Assembly: GCA_947441055.1 (NCBI GenBank)
Contig: CANETC010000013.1
Span: forward strand, 1-34,852
Direction: 5' to 3'
Origin: Cytophagaceae bacterium
Lineage (GTDB): Bacteria > Bacteroidota > Bacteroidia > Cytophagales > Flexibacteraceae
DNA length: 34,852 bases
This document shows, piece by piece, positions 19,473 through 28,335 of the stretch. The notes under the pieces were generated by a model, which was not told where the DNA came from, ran no database searches, and worked only from the letters and a program-made list of their open reading frames with translations. Each line of letters begins with the position of its first letter. Positions within the stretch are counted from its first letter, which is position 1. Both the position numbers and the translations under genes were made by a program.

Positions 19473-20036
19473 ATGAAAAACTTAATTCTCCTTATCTTAC
19501 TTACCGGATTTCAATATTCCGGGAGCGCAAATTGCAATCAGCAAGCACAAAAAAATCCCTGGCGCAAATACCATCGTCCAAAACAACATTGCCTCAAGCC
19601 GGAACACAGTCGTAGGTTCCAAAAGTCAATGTTCGGAATTTCAAGGCTGCCTTTTGGCGCCTTTTGTCTGCCTCATGGTCGCCGGAATGTTTTTTTTCAT
19701 GACGGCTACTTCTATCGTAAGAGCTCCTCTTGCTATTCCATGATTCCAGCACCAGTTGGGATTTTTATTCCCAGACTTCCATTTAATGCATTAAAAATAT
19801 TTCACAGTGGTCTTGCCATTTGGTTCCTCGCTGGTAATTTCTACCGGGAATCCAACAAGGGATTTATGGTGATTGAAACACCTTTATGAATTCGGGTTCC
19901 AGAGCTTCCAGAGGCAGATTTGGAACCGATATTCCTAGAAGGAGAAAAATTCTTCCTCTTTAACAATGTCCTTTGGAAGAAAAGGGAAAGCCGGCATGCC
20001 TTGTATTTTGAGGCAATTGATTATTGGCAATCCTGA
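19473..20036 (+). pseudogene. Small secreted Tyr/Phe-rich repeat protein (DUF6515-like) interrupted by in-frame TGA at 19887-19889
   Basis: ATG at 19473 (MKNLILLILLTGFQYSGSA...) open to TGA at 19887, then 48 further codons in the same frame (IRVPELPEADLEPIFLEGEKFFLFNNVLWKKRESRHALYFEAIDYWQS) to TGA at 20034. The post-stop segment continues the internal repeat pattern. Confidence 0.65.
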
Positions 20037-20092
20037 ATCAAATCATAAAAAGTCATGGGGCAGTTTCCATTCGCCTTTTTCATATTTGTGGG

Positions 20093-21115
20093 ATGAAAAA
20101 AGTACTTGTTACAGGAATATCCGGCTTTTTAGGTTTGCATATTGCGGCTGAAGGACTTCGGCGGGGGTATGCAATTCGGGGTACGGTTCGGAGCGAAGTC
20201 CAAAAACAGGAGGTGCTCAAGTTGTTTTCCAGCTTGATGCCGGAGGGGCGAATTGAAATATGCCTGGCAAATTTGCTTCAAGCGGAAGGTTGGGATAAAG
20301 CAATAGAGGGCTGCGAAGGAATTATGCATGTGGCCTCTCCATTTATTCTTGAAATTCCGAAACATGAAGATGATCTGATTAAACCGGCTGTTTTGGGTGT
20401 GAAAAATGTAATGGAGGCTGCCTTACGGCAGGGGGTTCACCGGATTGTTCAAACTTCTTCTATAGTTGCCATAATGTATGGCCACGACAGAAATAAAACC
20501 CATTTCAATGAAGATGATTGGACAAAATTGGTGGGTCCTACCATTTCATCCTACACCAAAAGTAAAACACTTGCAGAACAGGAATTCTGGGCTATCGGGC
20601 ATCAAAATCCAAGTTTGCAATTGACTGCCATCAATCCCGGTTTTGTTTTGGGGCCTTTGCTGAATAAGGATCCGGGCACTTCTGTTCAGGTTTTATTGAA
20701 AATGATGAAAGGCGAATATCCGGGTGTTCCTCGTTTGGGGTTTGCAACTGTGGATGTGCGGGATGTTGCCGCATTACATTGGAATGCACTCGAGCAAAAC
20801 ATAAGCATTGGCAAGCGTTATCCAGCAGTTTCTTCAACGGTCTGGTTTGCCGAATTGGCGCAGATGATTCTGGATTTCAAGCCTGAATTTTCTTCCAAGG
20901 TAAAAGCGCGGCAACTACCAGATTGGTTTGTCCGGATTTTTGCACTATTTGATAAACCAACTCGCATGATTTTGCCTGAGCTGGGATTTTGCGCCCATAT
21001 TTCCGGAGAGCTTGCTGCTCATGACCTTGGGTTTAAACCCAGACCGGTTGTGGAATCTGTAAATGCTTCGGTAGATTCCATTATTGAAAGGGGCCTGATT
21101 AAAGTCCCAGGATGA
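20093..21115 (+). CDS. NAD(P)-dependent epimerase/dehydratase family reductase (dihydroflavonol-4-reductase-like extended SDR)
   Basis: 'MKKVLVTGISGFLGLHIAAEGLRRGYAIRGTVRS' Rossmann motif (TGxxGFLG), 'VQTSSIVAIMYG', 'YTKSKTLAE' (YxxxK). ATG at 20093 preferred over 20024. Confidence 0.87.
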   Translation: MKKVLVTGISGFLGLHIAAEGLRRGYAIRGTVRSEVQKQEVLKLFSSLMPEGRIEICLANLLQAEGWDKAIEGCEGIMHVASPFILEIPKHEDDLIKPAVLGVKNVMEAALRQGVHRIVQTSSIVAIMYGHDRNKTHFNEDDWTKLVGPTISSYTKSKTLAEQEFWAIGHQNPSLQLTAINPGFVLGPLLNKDPGTSVQVLLKMMKGEYPGVPRLGFATVDVRDVAALHWNALEQNISIGKRYPAVSSTVWFAELAQMILDFKPEFSSKVKARQLPDWFVRIFALFDKPTRMILPELGFCAHISGELAAHDLGFKPRPVVESVNASVDSIIERGLIKVPG

Positions 21116-21205
21116 TTCATTTCTCTGGGTATTTATAAGCAAAGGCCTTGTTGATTTTTAATCAGGGGATTATAATTTTACAAATTTGAACTCTTCTCAA
21201 ATAGA

Positions 21206-22144
21206 ATGGAGAAATATCTTGGAATAGACATTGGCGGGAATCATGTAAAAACGGCTTTGGTAGGCTCGGATGGTACAATACATGATTTTCAGAGTTACCC
21301 CACTGCACAGCTCAAGGAAAGTGGAGATTTTATTTCATCCCTTTTGGATGTGATCGCCTACAAACTTGTTGGTCATAAAGAAGTGCAGAGAATTGGAATC
21401 GGTCTTCCTGGGATGATTTCCAGAAACAGGCATGTGCCAATTGATATTCCTTCCATTCCTGAATTGAACGGGCAACCCTTGTATCTGCGCTTAAAAGATC
21501 GATTTCCGGAAAAGGAGTTTTTTTTGGAGAATGATGCAAATGCAGCGGCCCTTGGTGAATTGTTGTTTGCTTCACAGGATCTGCCCCATAACTTTTTGTT
21601 CATTACACTTGGAACAGGAATTGGGTCTGCTTGTGTGCTGGATGGCCGGATTTTTTCCGGAGGTGATGGAAATGGACTTGAACTTGGACACATTCCAAGT
21701 AGAAACAACAAACGCCTCGAAGCCAATATCGGTAAGCAAGGCGTAATCAATCTGGCTAGCAATAGGCTCGCAGAATTTCATGGTGAAACCCTTATTTCAA
21801 GAGATCAGCCCATGTCCGCCACCAAGCTTGTGGTTACTGCATCAGATGGAGACCTTTTTGCGCGTCAGGTTTTTAACGAAGTAGGTGAAATTCTTGGAGA
21901 AGGTCTGGTTGCCCTGGTACGGATATTGGATGTAAAAACAGTTGTAATCGGAGGCGGACTTTCGGCCAGTTTTGAATACATCAAGCCCGGTGTGCTTCGG
22001 GTAATGAATTTGTTGCTTCCTGGTTATTATACCAATTCATTGGATTTCAGGCTTGCTTCTTTAGGCAACGACGCCGGCGTACTTGGCGCTGCTTCTCTTT
22101 GTCAGGAAGCAACATCTGAAACCTTATCCAATAAATCGATGTAA
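21206..22144 (+). CDS. ROK family protein / putative sugar kinase
   Basis: 'YLGIDIGGNHVKTALVGSDG', 'ENDANAAALGE', 'LGTGIGSACVLDGRIFSGGDGNGLELGHIP', 'VVIGGGLSASFEYI'. Confidence 0.85.
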   Translation: MEKYLGIDIGGNHVKTALVGSDGTIHDFQSYPTAQLKESGDFISSLLDVIAYKLVGHKEVQRIGIGLPGMISRNRHVPIDIPSIPELNGQPLYLRLKDRFPEKEFFLENDANAAALGELLFASQDLPHNFLFITLGTGIGSACVLDGRIFSGGDGNGLELGHIPSRNNKRLEANIGKQGVINLASNRLAEFHGETLISRDQPMSATKLVVTASDGDLFARQVFNEVGEILGEGLVALVRILDVKTVVIGGGLSASFEYIKPGVLRVMNLLLPGYYTNSLDFRLASLGNDAGVLGAASLCQEATSETLSNKSM

Positions 22145-22240
22145 GGAATTGACATGGTAGCAAGAAATTGATTCAGATAGATGTGGCTTATTTGACCTTC
22201 CAAAATCAATCATTCACCCGTCATTAAATATCTGGCTCCA

Positions 22241-22795
22241 ATGAAAAGCCTTAAATCAATTTACGAACTTCACAAAAAACTCGAGGACGATCAGATAATT
22301 ATTGCCTATGAAGGCGAGTTGAATCCCCAAATTACAAATTCAGTTTTAACGCTTACTGAGAAAAATCTGGATAAGAAAATCCCTACAACCCAGGTTCGTA
22401 GAAGAGCATTTCACATTGCAGTTGAATGTCTTCAGAATATTTCTACCCATTCTGAAAAGATTGAGAAATATCCCAACAGTATTTTTCTAATCGGCCAGGA
22501 AGGCAATGAGTTTTTTGTCAGTTCCGGAAATGTGATCAATTCCGACAAAGTTGACAGCCTTCAAAGGCGCTTGGATCAGATCAACAATCTCGACAAAGAA
22601 GGTCTGAAGCAATTGCACATGCAGGTGATCAAAGAATCATTGCTTAAACAAGAATCGTCCAATGCCGGTTTGGGCTTAATCAGCATAGCAAGAAAATCTG
22701 GAAAGAAAATCGGCTACCAGTTTGTGGAGATGGATTCCGAGAATTCGTTTTTTTCTTTTCAGGCATCCTTTTTAAAAGAACCAGAAGCAGTTTAA
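22241..22795 (+). CDS. SiaB-like family protein kinase (DUF6272)
   Basis: 'IIAYEGELNPQITNSVLTLTEKNLDKK...RRRAFHIAVECLQNISTHSEK', 'SSNAGLGLISIARKSGKKIGYQF': GHKL-like N and G boxes. Directly followed by a SiaC-like gene. Confidence 0.8.
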   Translation: MKSLKSIYELHKKLEDDQIIIAYEGELNPQITNSVLTLTEKNLDKKIPTTQVRRRAFHIAVECLQNISTHSEKIEKYPNSIFLIGQEGNEFFVSSGNVINSDKVDSLQRRLDQINNLDKEGLKQLHMQVIKESLLKQESSNAGLGLISIARKSGKKIGYQFVEMDSENSFFSFQASFLKEPEAV

Positions 22796-22800
22796 CAGAT

Positions 22801-23166
22801 ATGGAGAAATTAATCAGATTTGGAAGCCCTGAAACACCGGATATTAGCCTGAATCCCATTTTAGGAAGGCTGGAATTTTCGGGAAAGTCATTGCCGGAAG
22901 ATTCTGACACATTCTTCAAACCTGTATTGGCCTGGATAGATGAATATCTGGCATATCCGGTTCCCAATACTGAGATCGAAATTAAACTCGATTATTTTAA
23001 TACTTCCACGAGCCTGGTCTTGATGAAGGTTTTCAACAAGTTTCAGGAAAAGGAAAATGTTGTGGTTCGTTGGTACCACCTTCCGGAGGATGAAGACATG
23101 TTGGAAAGTGGAAAAGAATTTGAAGTTCTTTCAAAACTGAATTTTGAGTACCACGAATTCCATTAA
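22801..23166 (+). CDS. SiaC-like regulatory phosphoprotein (DUF1987)
   Basis: 'SPETPDISLNPILGRLEFSGKSLPEDSDTFFKPVLAWIDEYLAYP...IEIKLDYFNTSTSLVLMKVF'; the FNTSTS-type site resembles SpoIIAA/SiaC phosphosites. Confidence 0.85.
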   Translation: MEKLIRFGSPETPDISLNPILGRLEFSGKSLPEDSDTFFKPVLAWIDEYLAYPVPNTEIEIKLDYFNTSTSLVLMKVFNKFQEKENVVVRWYHLPEDEDMLESGKEFEVLSKLNFEYHEFH

Positions 23167-23195
23167 AATTTTCCCTTAGGTTTTGATTAGTTTTG

Positions 23196-23221
23196 AAAGA
23201 GGTTCAGTTTTGAGCCTCTTT
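23196..23221 (+). terminator. Terminator-like hairpin after the siaC-like gene
   Basis: AAAGAGGTTCA-GTTT-TGAGCCTCTTT stem (one G-T pair) followed by TGTTTT; lies between the stop at 23166 and the gpsA ATG at 23232. Confidence 0.6.
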
Positions 23222-23231
23222 TGTTTTAAAT

Positions 23232-24233
23232 ATGAGTGAAACCAGTCCGGTAGTTTGTATAGTAGGAGCGGGGTCCTGGGCCACAGCCCTCTGCAAGATT
23301 TTTTCAGATTCCGGACTCCGGATAAACTGGTGGTTTCACAGGAATGATGACGCGAAACACTTTGTTGAAACAGGCCACAATCCTCGATATCTTTCTGATG
23401 TGGATTTCACAGGGAAATCGGTCACCGCCATGGTTGATTTGTCGGAGGCAATAAAGTCTTCGGATATTGTCTTGATAGCAGTACCATCGGCCTATGTGGC
23501 CTCGGTCCTCGAAGGCCTTGACAAAGATATTTTCCGTGGAAAGAAGTGTATTTCTTCCGTAAAGGGCATTCTTCCTGAGCAGCTGGAGCTTGTTACAGAT
23601 TATTTAAAAAACCAGTTTGGGGTAGCCTTGGATTCCATGGCCGTAGTTGGTGGACCTTGTCATGCCGAGGAAGTAGCCCTTGAAAAGCAGAGTTACCTTA
23701 CTGTTGCTTCAAAAGATCTGGAATATGCTGAAATGTTGAAGGCTTTAATGAAGAGCCGTTATATCAGCGTAAAAGTATCTTCAGATCTTGATGGAATTGA
23801 ATGGGCTGCGGTTTTGAAGAATGTGTATGCCATAGCTTGCGGTGTTTGTCACGGTCAGGGTTTTGGGGATAATTTTCAATCTGTTCTGGTGTCCAATGCG
23901 ATGCAGGAGATGCAAGTATTTTTGGATGCCCATTCGCCGGGGAAGCGAAATACATTGGAATCGGCGTATTTGGGGGATCTTTTGGTGACAGCCTATTCAA
24001 CATTCAGCAGGAACCGTACTTTTGGAAATATGGTTGGACGCGGGTACACAATTCGGGCTGCGCAATTGGAACTAGGAATGGTGGCAGAAGGTTATCATGC
24101 CATAAACGGCTTACACAGCATGTGTCAGCGCCTCAACATTTCTCTGCCCATTGCGGAAACCATGTACGGAATTATGTATAAGAATGCTCCTGTCAGAGAA
24201 AGCATTTCAAGACTTAAGTTAATTTTGTCCTGA
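23232..24233 (+). CDS. gpsA: NAD(P)H-dependent glycerol-3-phosphate dehydrogenase
   Basis: 'VCIVGAGSWATALCKIFSDSG', 'VVGGPCHAEEVA', 'AVLKNVYAIACGVCHGQGFGDN', 'LGDLLVTAYSTFSRNRTFG'. Confidence 0.93.
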   Translation: MSETSPVVCIVGAGSWATALCKIFSDSGLRINWWFHRNDDAKHFVETGHNPRYLSDVDFTGKSVTAMVDLSEAIKSSDIVLIAVPSAYVASVLEGLDKDIFRGKKCISSVKGILPEQLELVTDYLKNQFGVALDSMAVVGGPCHAEEVALEKQSYLTVASKDLEYAEMLKALMKSRYISVKVSSDLDGIEWAAVLKNVYAIACGVCHGQGFGDNFQSVLVSNAMQEMQVFLDAHSPGKRNTLESAYLGDLLVTAYSTFSRNRTFGNMVGRGYTIRAAQLELGMVAEGYHAINGLHSMCQRLNISLPIAETMYGIMYKNAPVRESISRLKLILS

Positions 24234-24235
24234 TT

Positions 24236-24946
24236 TTAGTAGGGTCTGATAAAACCATTCAGGCCCAAATCCCTAAGACAAGCCATTTCTTCTTCTGCCG
24301 ATTGCCTGGACGGGTATTGATGAAGCATAACCCTGTATAATTTCCCTTCCCTTACGGTTCCTACTTGCAGATACACATCTTTTATCCCTTTCAGGATTAG
24401 TGCCTGGCAAATTTCACGGGCAGAAACCAAATCAGTATGGGCGGCAATTTGAAATCCGAATCCTTCCGGATTTTTCATGTGCCCCCAATAATTGTAAGTG
24501 TTTCCCGGAAGGTAAAGCGCAGTATTTTGGACATCATTGCTCTGGAAAAATGACCTGACCGGGCCTAATACGATGTCTTTTCCGTTGACTACTTCTATCG
24601 CGACTCTGGCTGCACCATAACGCATTAAATCAATTGCCTTGGCGGCAGCCTTAGAGAGGTCAATAATTCTGGTTTTAACATGTGGGCCACGATCATTGAT
24701 TTTCAAGATTACAGCCTTGCCATTGTGCAGGTTGGTAACTTTTACTTTTGTACCAAATGGAATCGTCCGGTGGGCAGCACTAAACTTATGAATGTCGAAT
24801 TTTTCTCCGCTTGCTGTCCGCCTGCCATGAAAGGCTTCGGCATAATAGGATGCCCTGCCGAAAAACCGGATCGGATTCGTTTCCTGGGCATAAACATCCT
24901 GTAAAAGGATGATTCCAAGAAGTGAAAAAAGCCATATCCCTCTCAT
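24236..24946 (-). CDS. RlpA family protein (double-psi beta-barrel, with C-terminal SPOR-like region)
   Basis: 'GRASYYAEAFHGRRTASGEKFDIHKFSAAHRTIPFGTKVKVTNLHNGKAVILKINDRGPHVKTRIIDLSKAAAKAID'; C-term 'VYLQVGTVREGKLYRVMLHQYPSRQSAEEEMACL' is SPOR-like. Confidence 0.92.
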   Translation of the reverse strand: MRGIWLFSLLGIILLQDVYAQETNPIRFFGRASYYAEAFHGRRTASGEKFDIHKFSAAHRTIPFGTKVKVTNLHNGKAVILKINDRGPHVKTRIIDLSKAAAKAIDLMRYGAARVAIEVVNGKDIVLGPVRSFFQSNDVQNTALYLPGNTYNYWGHMKNPEGFGFQIAAHTDLVSAREICQALILKGIKDVYLQVGTVREGKLYRVMLHQYPSRQSAEEEMACLRDLGLNGFIRPY

Positions 24947-25061
24947 TTTCAGTTTTTTAACTAAAGACGAAGGGGCAAGATATTGCTTTTTTTTCGTTTA
25001 GCCTTTGAATAATGTGCATTGTGACGAGGAATGAACTATTATTGAACAAATTTTTTGTGCC

Positions 25062-25379
25062 GTGGAAGAAAGAAATGACCGCAATGAAATTTTTGCGAAG
25101 AGGGTAAAGGCAGGCAAGAGGACTTACTTCTTCGACCTGAAAGCGACGCGTTCCGACGATTATTACCTTACCATCACTGAAAGCAAAAAAAAGTTTGCCG
25201 ATGATGGCACCTTTGTTTTTGAAAAGCATAAGATTTTCCTTTACAAAGAAGACTTTGAGAAGTTTATCGAAGCGCTTCAGGAATCTTACGACAAGGTAAA
25301 AGAACTGATGCCGGATTTTGATTTCTCCAGGCCTGCCAATCAGGCGGAAGATGGGGAAAGAGATTTCAACTGGGATTGA
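25062..25379 (+). CDS. DUF3276 / PUR-alpha-like nucleic-acid-binding protein (GTG start)
   Basis: 105 aa 'IFAKRVKAGKRTYFFDLKATRSDDYYLTITESKKKFADDGTFVFEKHKIFLYKEDFEKFIEAL', characteristic Bacteroidota PUR-family sequence. Confidence 0.92.
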   Translation: MEERNDRNEIFAKRVKAGKRTYFFDLKATRSDDYYLTITESKKKFADDGTFVFEKHKIFLYKEDFEKFIEALQESYDKVKELMPDFDFSRPANQAEDGERDFNWD

Positions 25380-25444
25380 GTTACGGTAAAAAATGGGCAT
25401 TTTTGCCATTGGAAAGTTGCTGAGTCTTCTTTCCTTTTCAACCC

Positions 25445-26578
25445 ATGTTCGGACCCAAAATAAAATTCATTTTTTTTCTGCTTTTGACACTGTTTTGCAC
25501 CACACTGGCAGGTGCAGAATGGATTACAGGTAATTTCTGGTTTGATTTTGGCCAGAAATTAAAACCCTTGGGTTGGCCTGAATTTCTGAAGGGCCTTCAG
25601 TTTTCAATTCCATTTATCGGTGTATTAACCGTTCATGAATTTGGCCATTACCTGGTGGCAAGGAAATACAAGGCCGATGTTACTTTGCCCTTTTACATTC
25701 CTGCTTGGCTTGGATTTTTGGGCATGCAAAGCCTTGGCACGATGGGTGCATTCATAAGCCTTCGTTCGAAACTCCGTTCCCGGATTGAATATTTTGATGT
25801 GGGACTTGCTGGTCCACTTGCTGGATTTATCGCAGCACTTTTTCTGCTTTGGTATGGCTATTCGCATCTTCCCGGGCTGGATTATCTTTTCAGCATACAT
25901 CCCGAATATGCCAAGTTCGGAAATAATTATGCTGACTTTGTTTACTCAAACCCTGGCCAAAATCTGTTTTTGGGTAAGAGTTTGTTGATTCAGTTTTTCG
26001 AAACATATGTAGCTGACCCCGCTTTGATTCCGAATGGTTATGAATTAATGCATTACCCATTTCTTTTTGCAGGCTATCTCGCACTTTTTGTAACCGCTTT
26101 AAATCTTCTGCCCGTTGGGCAGCTCGACGGTGGCCATATCCTTTTTTCGGCCTGTGGTTCAAAATTGCACAGTGTCATTTCTCCAATCGTTTTTTGCAGC
26201 TTTTTGTTTTATGCAGGATTGGGCGCCCCAATGCCCGTGGATTTTAGATATGATGCATTTCTCGTTTCTAAGATGGGCGAAAATCTGCTTTTGCTCGGGG
26301 TGATCTATATCTCTGTTTCGAAAGTTTTTGATAAAGTTTCATCCAACATTGCACTGGCAGTTTCAATATTTGGACTTCAGTATATCATCAAAATTTTGAT
26401 GCCCGACTTAGTTGGAAATCAAGGCTGGATCGTGTTTGGATTGATTCTGGGTCGTTTTTTAGGCATCTATCACCCGGAGGTGGAAGACAACAAACCGCTT
26501 GGGTTTGTACGAATTTTATTCGCTGTGCTTGCACTTTTGATTCTGATCACTTGCTTTTCGCCTAAGCCATTTGGTTGA
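25445..26578 (+). CDS. Site-2 protease family (M50) membrane metalloprotease
   Basis: 'TVHEFGHYLVARKY' HExxH in a hydrophobic context and 'LNLLPVGQLDGGHI' second motif; multiple TM segments. Confidence 0.92.
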   Translation: MFGPKIKFIFFLLLTLFCTTLAGAEWITGNFWFDFGQKLKPLGWPEFLKGLQFSIPFIGVLTVHEFGHYLVARKYKADVTLPFYIPAWLGFLGMQSLGTMGAFISLRSKLRSRIEYFDVGLAGPLAGFIAALFLLWYGYSHLPGLDYLFSIHPEYAKFGNNYADFVYSNPGQNLFLGKSLLIQFFETYVADPALIPNGYELMHYPFLFAGYLALFVTALNLLPVGQLDGGHILFSACGSKLHSVISPIVFCSFLFYAGLGAPMPVDFRYDAFLVSKMGENLLLLGVIYISVSKVFDKVSSNIALAVSIFGLQYIIKILMPDLVGNQGWIVFGLILGRFLGIYHPEVEDNKPLGFVRILFAVLALLILITCFSPKPFG

Positions 26579-26646
26579 TCTGCGGTTTTTGTGGGCGGAC
26601 GATTCTCAATTACATTTGCAGCTCTATTTTTTAGTCTCCCCAAGTA

Positions 26647-28041
26647 ATGAGTGCATTGTATATGAAGGTAGCCGAGGTTCTATCAACCTCTCCCAAAGGC
26701 AAGGAAATTTGTGTAAAGGGTTGGGTTAGAACCCGTCGTGGAAATAAAAATGTGGCATTTATTGCCCTGAATGATGGAAGCACATTTCATTCCTTGCAGC
26801 TTGTAGCGGAGCTATCCGGTTTTGATGAAGAGATAATTCGCAGGGTTACAACAGGTTCCTGCATTTCTGCTACTGGTATTGTCGTTGAATCTTTGGGTTC
26901 CGGGCAAACGGTGGAAATACAAATGCAAACGCTAGAAATTCTTGGGGATTCAGATCCGGAGTCATATCCGCTCCAGAAAAAAGGGCATTCGCTGGAGTTT
27001 CTGCGTGAAATTGCCCACCTGCGTTTCCGCACAAATACTTTTGGGGCTGTTTTTAGAATCCGTCATGCTATGTCTTTCGGGATTCACAAATTCTTCAACG
27101 ACAGAGGCTTTTTTCATATTCACTCTCCCATCATTACAGGTTCAGATGCGGAAGGTGCGGGTGCCATGTTCCGTGTGAGTACGATTGACCCGGCCAATCC
27201 TCCGAAAGACGAGACCGGTAAAATAGATTATAAAGAAGATTTTTTCGGCCAAGCGACCAACCTTACGGTTTCCGGTCAGCTTGAAGCCGAACTTGCCGCC
27301 ATGGCACTTGGCCAGGTGTATACTTTCGGACCAACTTTTCGTGCTGAAAATTCCAATACAACCCGGCATTTGGCCGAGTTCTGGATGATTGAGCCGGAAG
27401 TTGCGTTTAATGAAATTAAGGAGAACATGGATCTTGCGGAAGATTTGCTCCGTTATCTGGTGCAATATGCAATTGACAATTGTGGGGATGATTTGAATTT
27501 CCTCAATGAGCAATACGACAAGGAACTATTAGACAGATTACGCTTTGTGGTGGACAACCGATTCGAGCGCCTGAGCTATACCGAGGCTGTTGAAATTCTG
27601 AAAAAATCAGGCGCCAAATTTGAATATCCAGTTGACTGGGGAACCGATTTGCAATCAGAACATGAACGCTATTTGGTGGAAAAGCATTTTAAAAAGCCCG
27701 TGATTCTGACGGATTATCCGAAAGACATCAAAGCGTTTTACATGAAACTGAACGAGGACGGAAAAACAGTTCGTGCCATGGATGTGCTGTTTCCTGGTAT
27801 AGGTGAAATAATAGGCGGTTCCCAGCGGGAGGAGAATTACGATAAACTCAGGGCCCGTATGCAGGAGATGCACATACCTGAAGAAGAATTGTACTGGTAT
27901 TTAGATACCCGCAAGTTTGGAACTTGTCCGCATGCCGGTTTTGGACTTGGCTTTGAGCGTCTGATGCTTTTTGTAACCGGAATGTCGAACATCAGAGATG
28001 TAATTCCATTCCCAAGAACGCCGCAGAACGCCGCGTTTTGA
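26647..28041 (+). CDS. asnS: Asparagine--tRNA ligase
   Basis: 464 aa: OB-fold '[23 protein letters not shown]', class II motifs '[29 protein letters not shown]', '[29 protein letters not shown]'. Confidence 0.96.
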   Translation: MSALYMKVAEVLSTSPKGKEICVKGWVRTRRGNKNVAFIALNDGSTFHSLQLVAELSGFDEEIIRRVTTGSCISATGIVVESLGSGQTVEIQMQTLEILGDSDPESYPLQKKGHSLEFLREIAHLRFRTNTFGAVFRIRHAMSFGIHKFFNDRGFFHIHSPIITGSDAEGAGAMFRVSTIDPANPPKDETGKIDYKEDFFGQATNLTVSGQLEAELAAMALGQVYTFGPTFRAENSNTTRHLAEFWMIEPEVAFNEIKENMDLAEDLLRYLVQYAIDNCGDDLNFLNEQYDKELLDRLRFVVDNRFERLSYTEAVEILKKSGAKFEYPVDWGTDLQSEHERYLVEKHFKKPVILTDYPKDIKAFYMKLNEDGKTVRAMDVLFPGIGEIIGGSQREENYDKLRARMQEMHIPEEELYWYLDTRKFGTCPHAGFGLGFERLMLFVTGMSNIRDVIPFPRTPQNAAF

Positions 28042-28071
28042 TGAGAATTCTTTCAGGATTATGATTTTAAT

Positions 28072-28175
28072 GGGCTGGAGATTTCCAGTCCTAACCGCGC
28101 CCCGGATAGCAACGGAAAGCCCGGAAGGAGTAAAGCGACTGAGGACTTGCAGTGAATAGCCGGAAATGGCGCCCC
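28072..28175 (+). ncRNA. Candidate structured RNA or intergenic element in the asnS-M16 intergenic region
   Basis: Hairpin GGGCTGGA-GATT-TCCAGTCC (28072-28091). Then a GC-rich block in which GCGCC (28097-28101) can pair with GGCGC (28168-28172), CCGG (28102-28105) with CCGG (28160-28163), and inner ACTG/CAGT (28138-28153). No convincing ORF; strand assignment tentative. Confidence 0.4.
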
Positions 28176-28335
28176 AAAAAGAAATTGATTGCAAAGCAGA
28201 CTTATGATTGGGTTTGCTTTTCAGACCGGCTTTTATCCTGATTTTCTTCCATTTAGCAAATTCATTCACCGAATTGGAAATTCCCATTTGATAGTTTGGG
28301 TTTTCTGCCATTCCTTGCCTTTGAAAATAATTCTT

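Noticed and set aside
24957-25409. 150-aa minus-strand ORF opposite the DUF3276 gene
   Set aside because: Mirror of a well-supported conserved gene (25062-25379); composition looks like an antisense shadow ORF.
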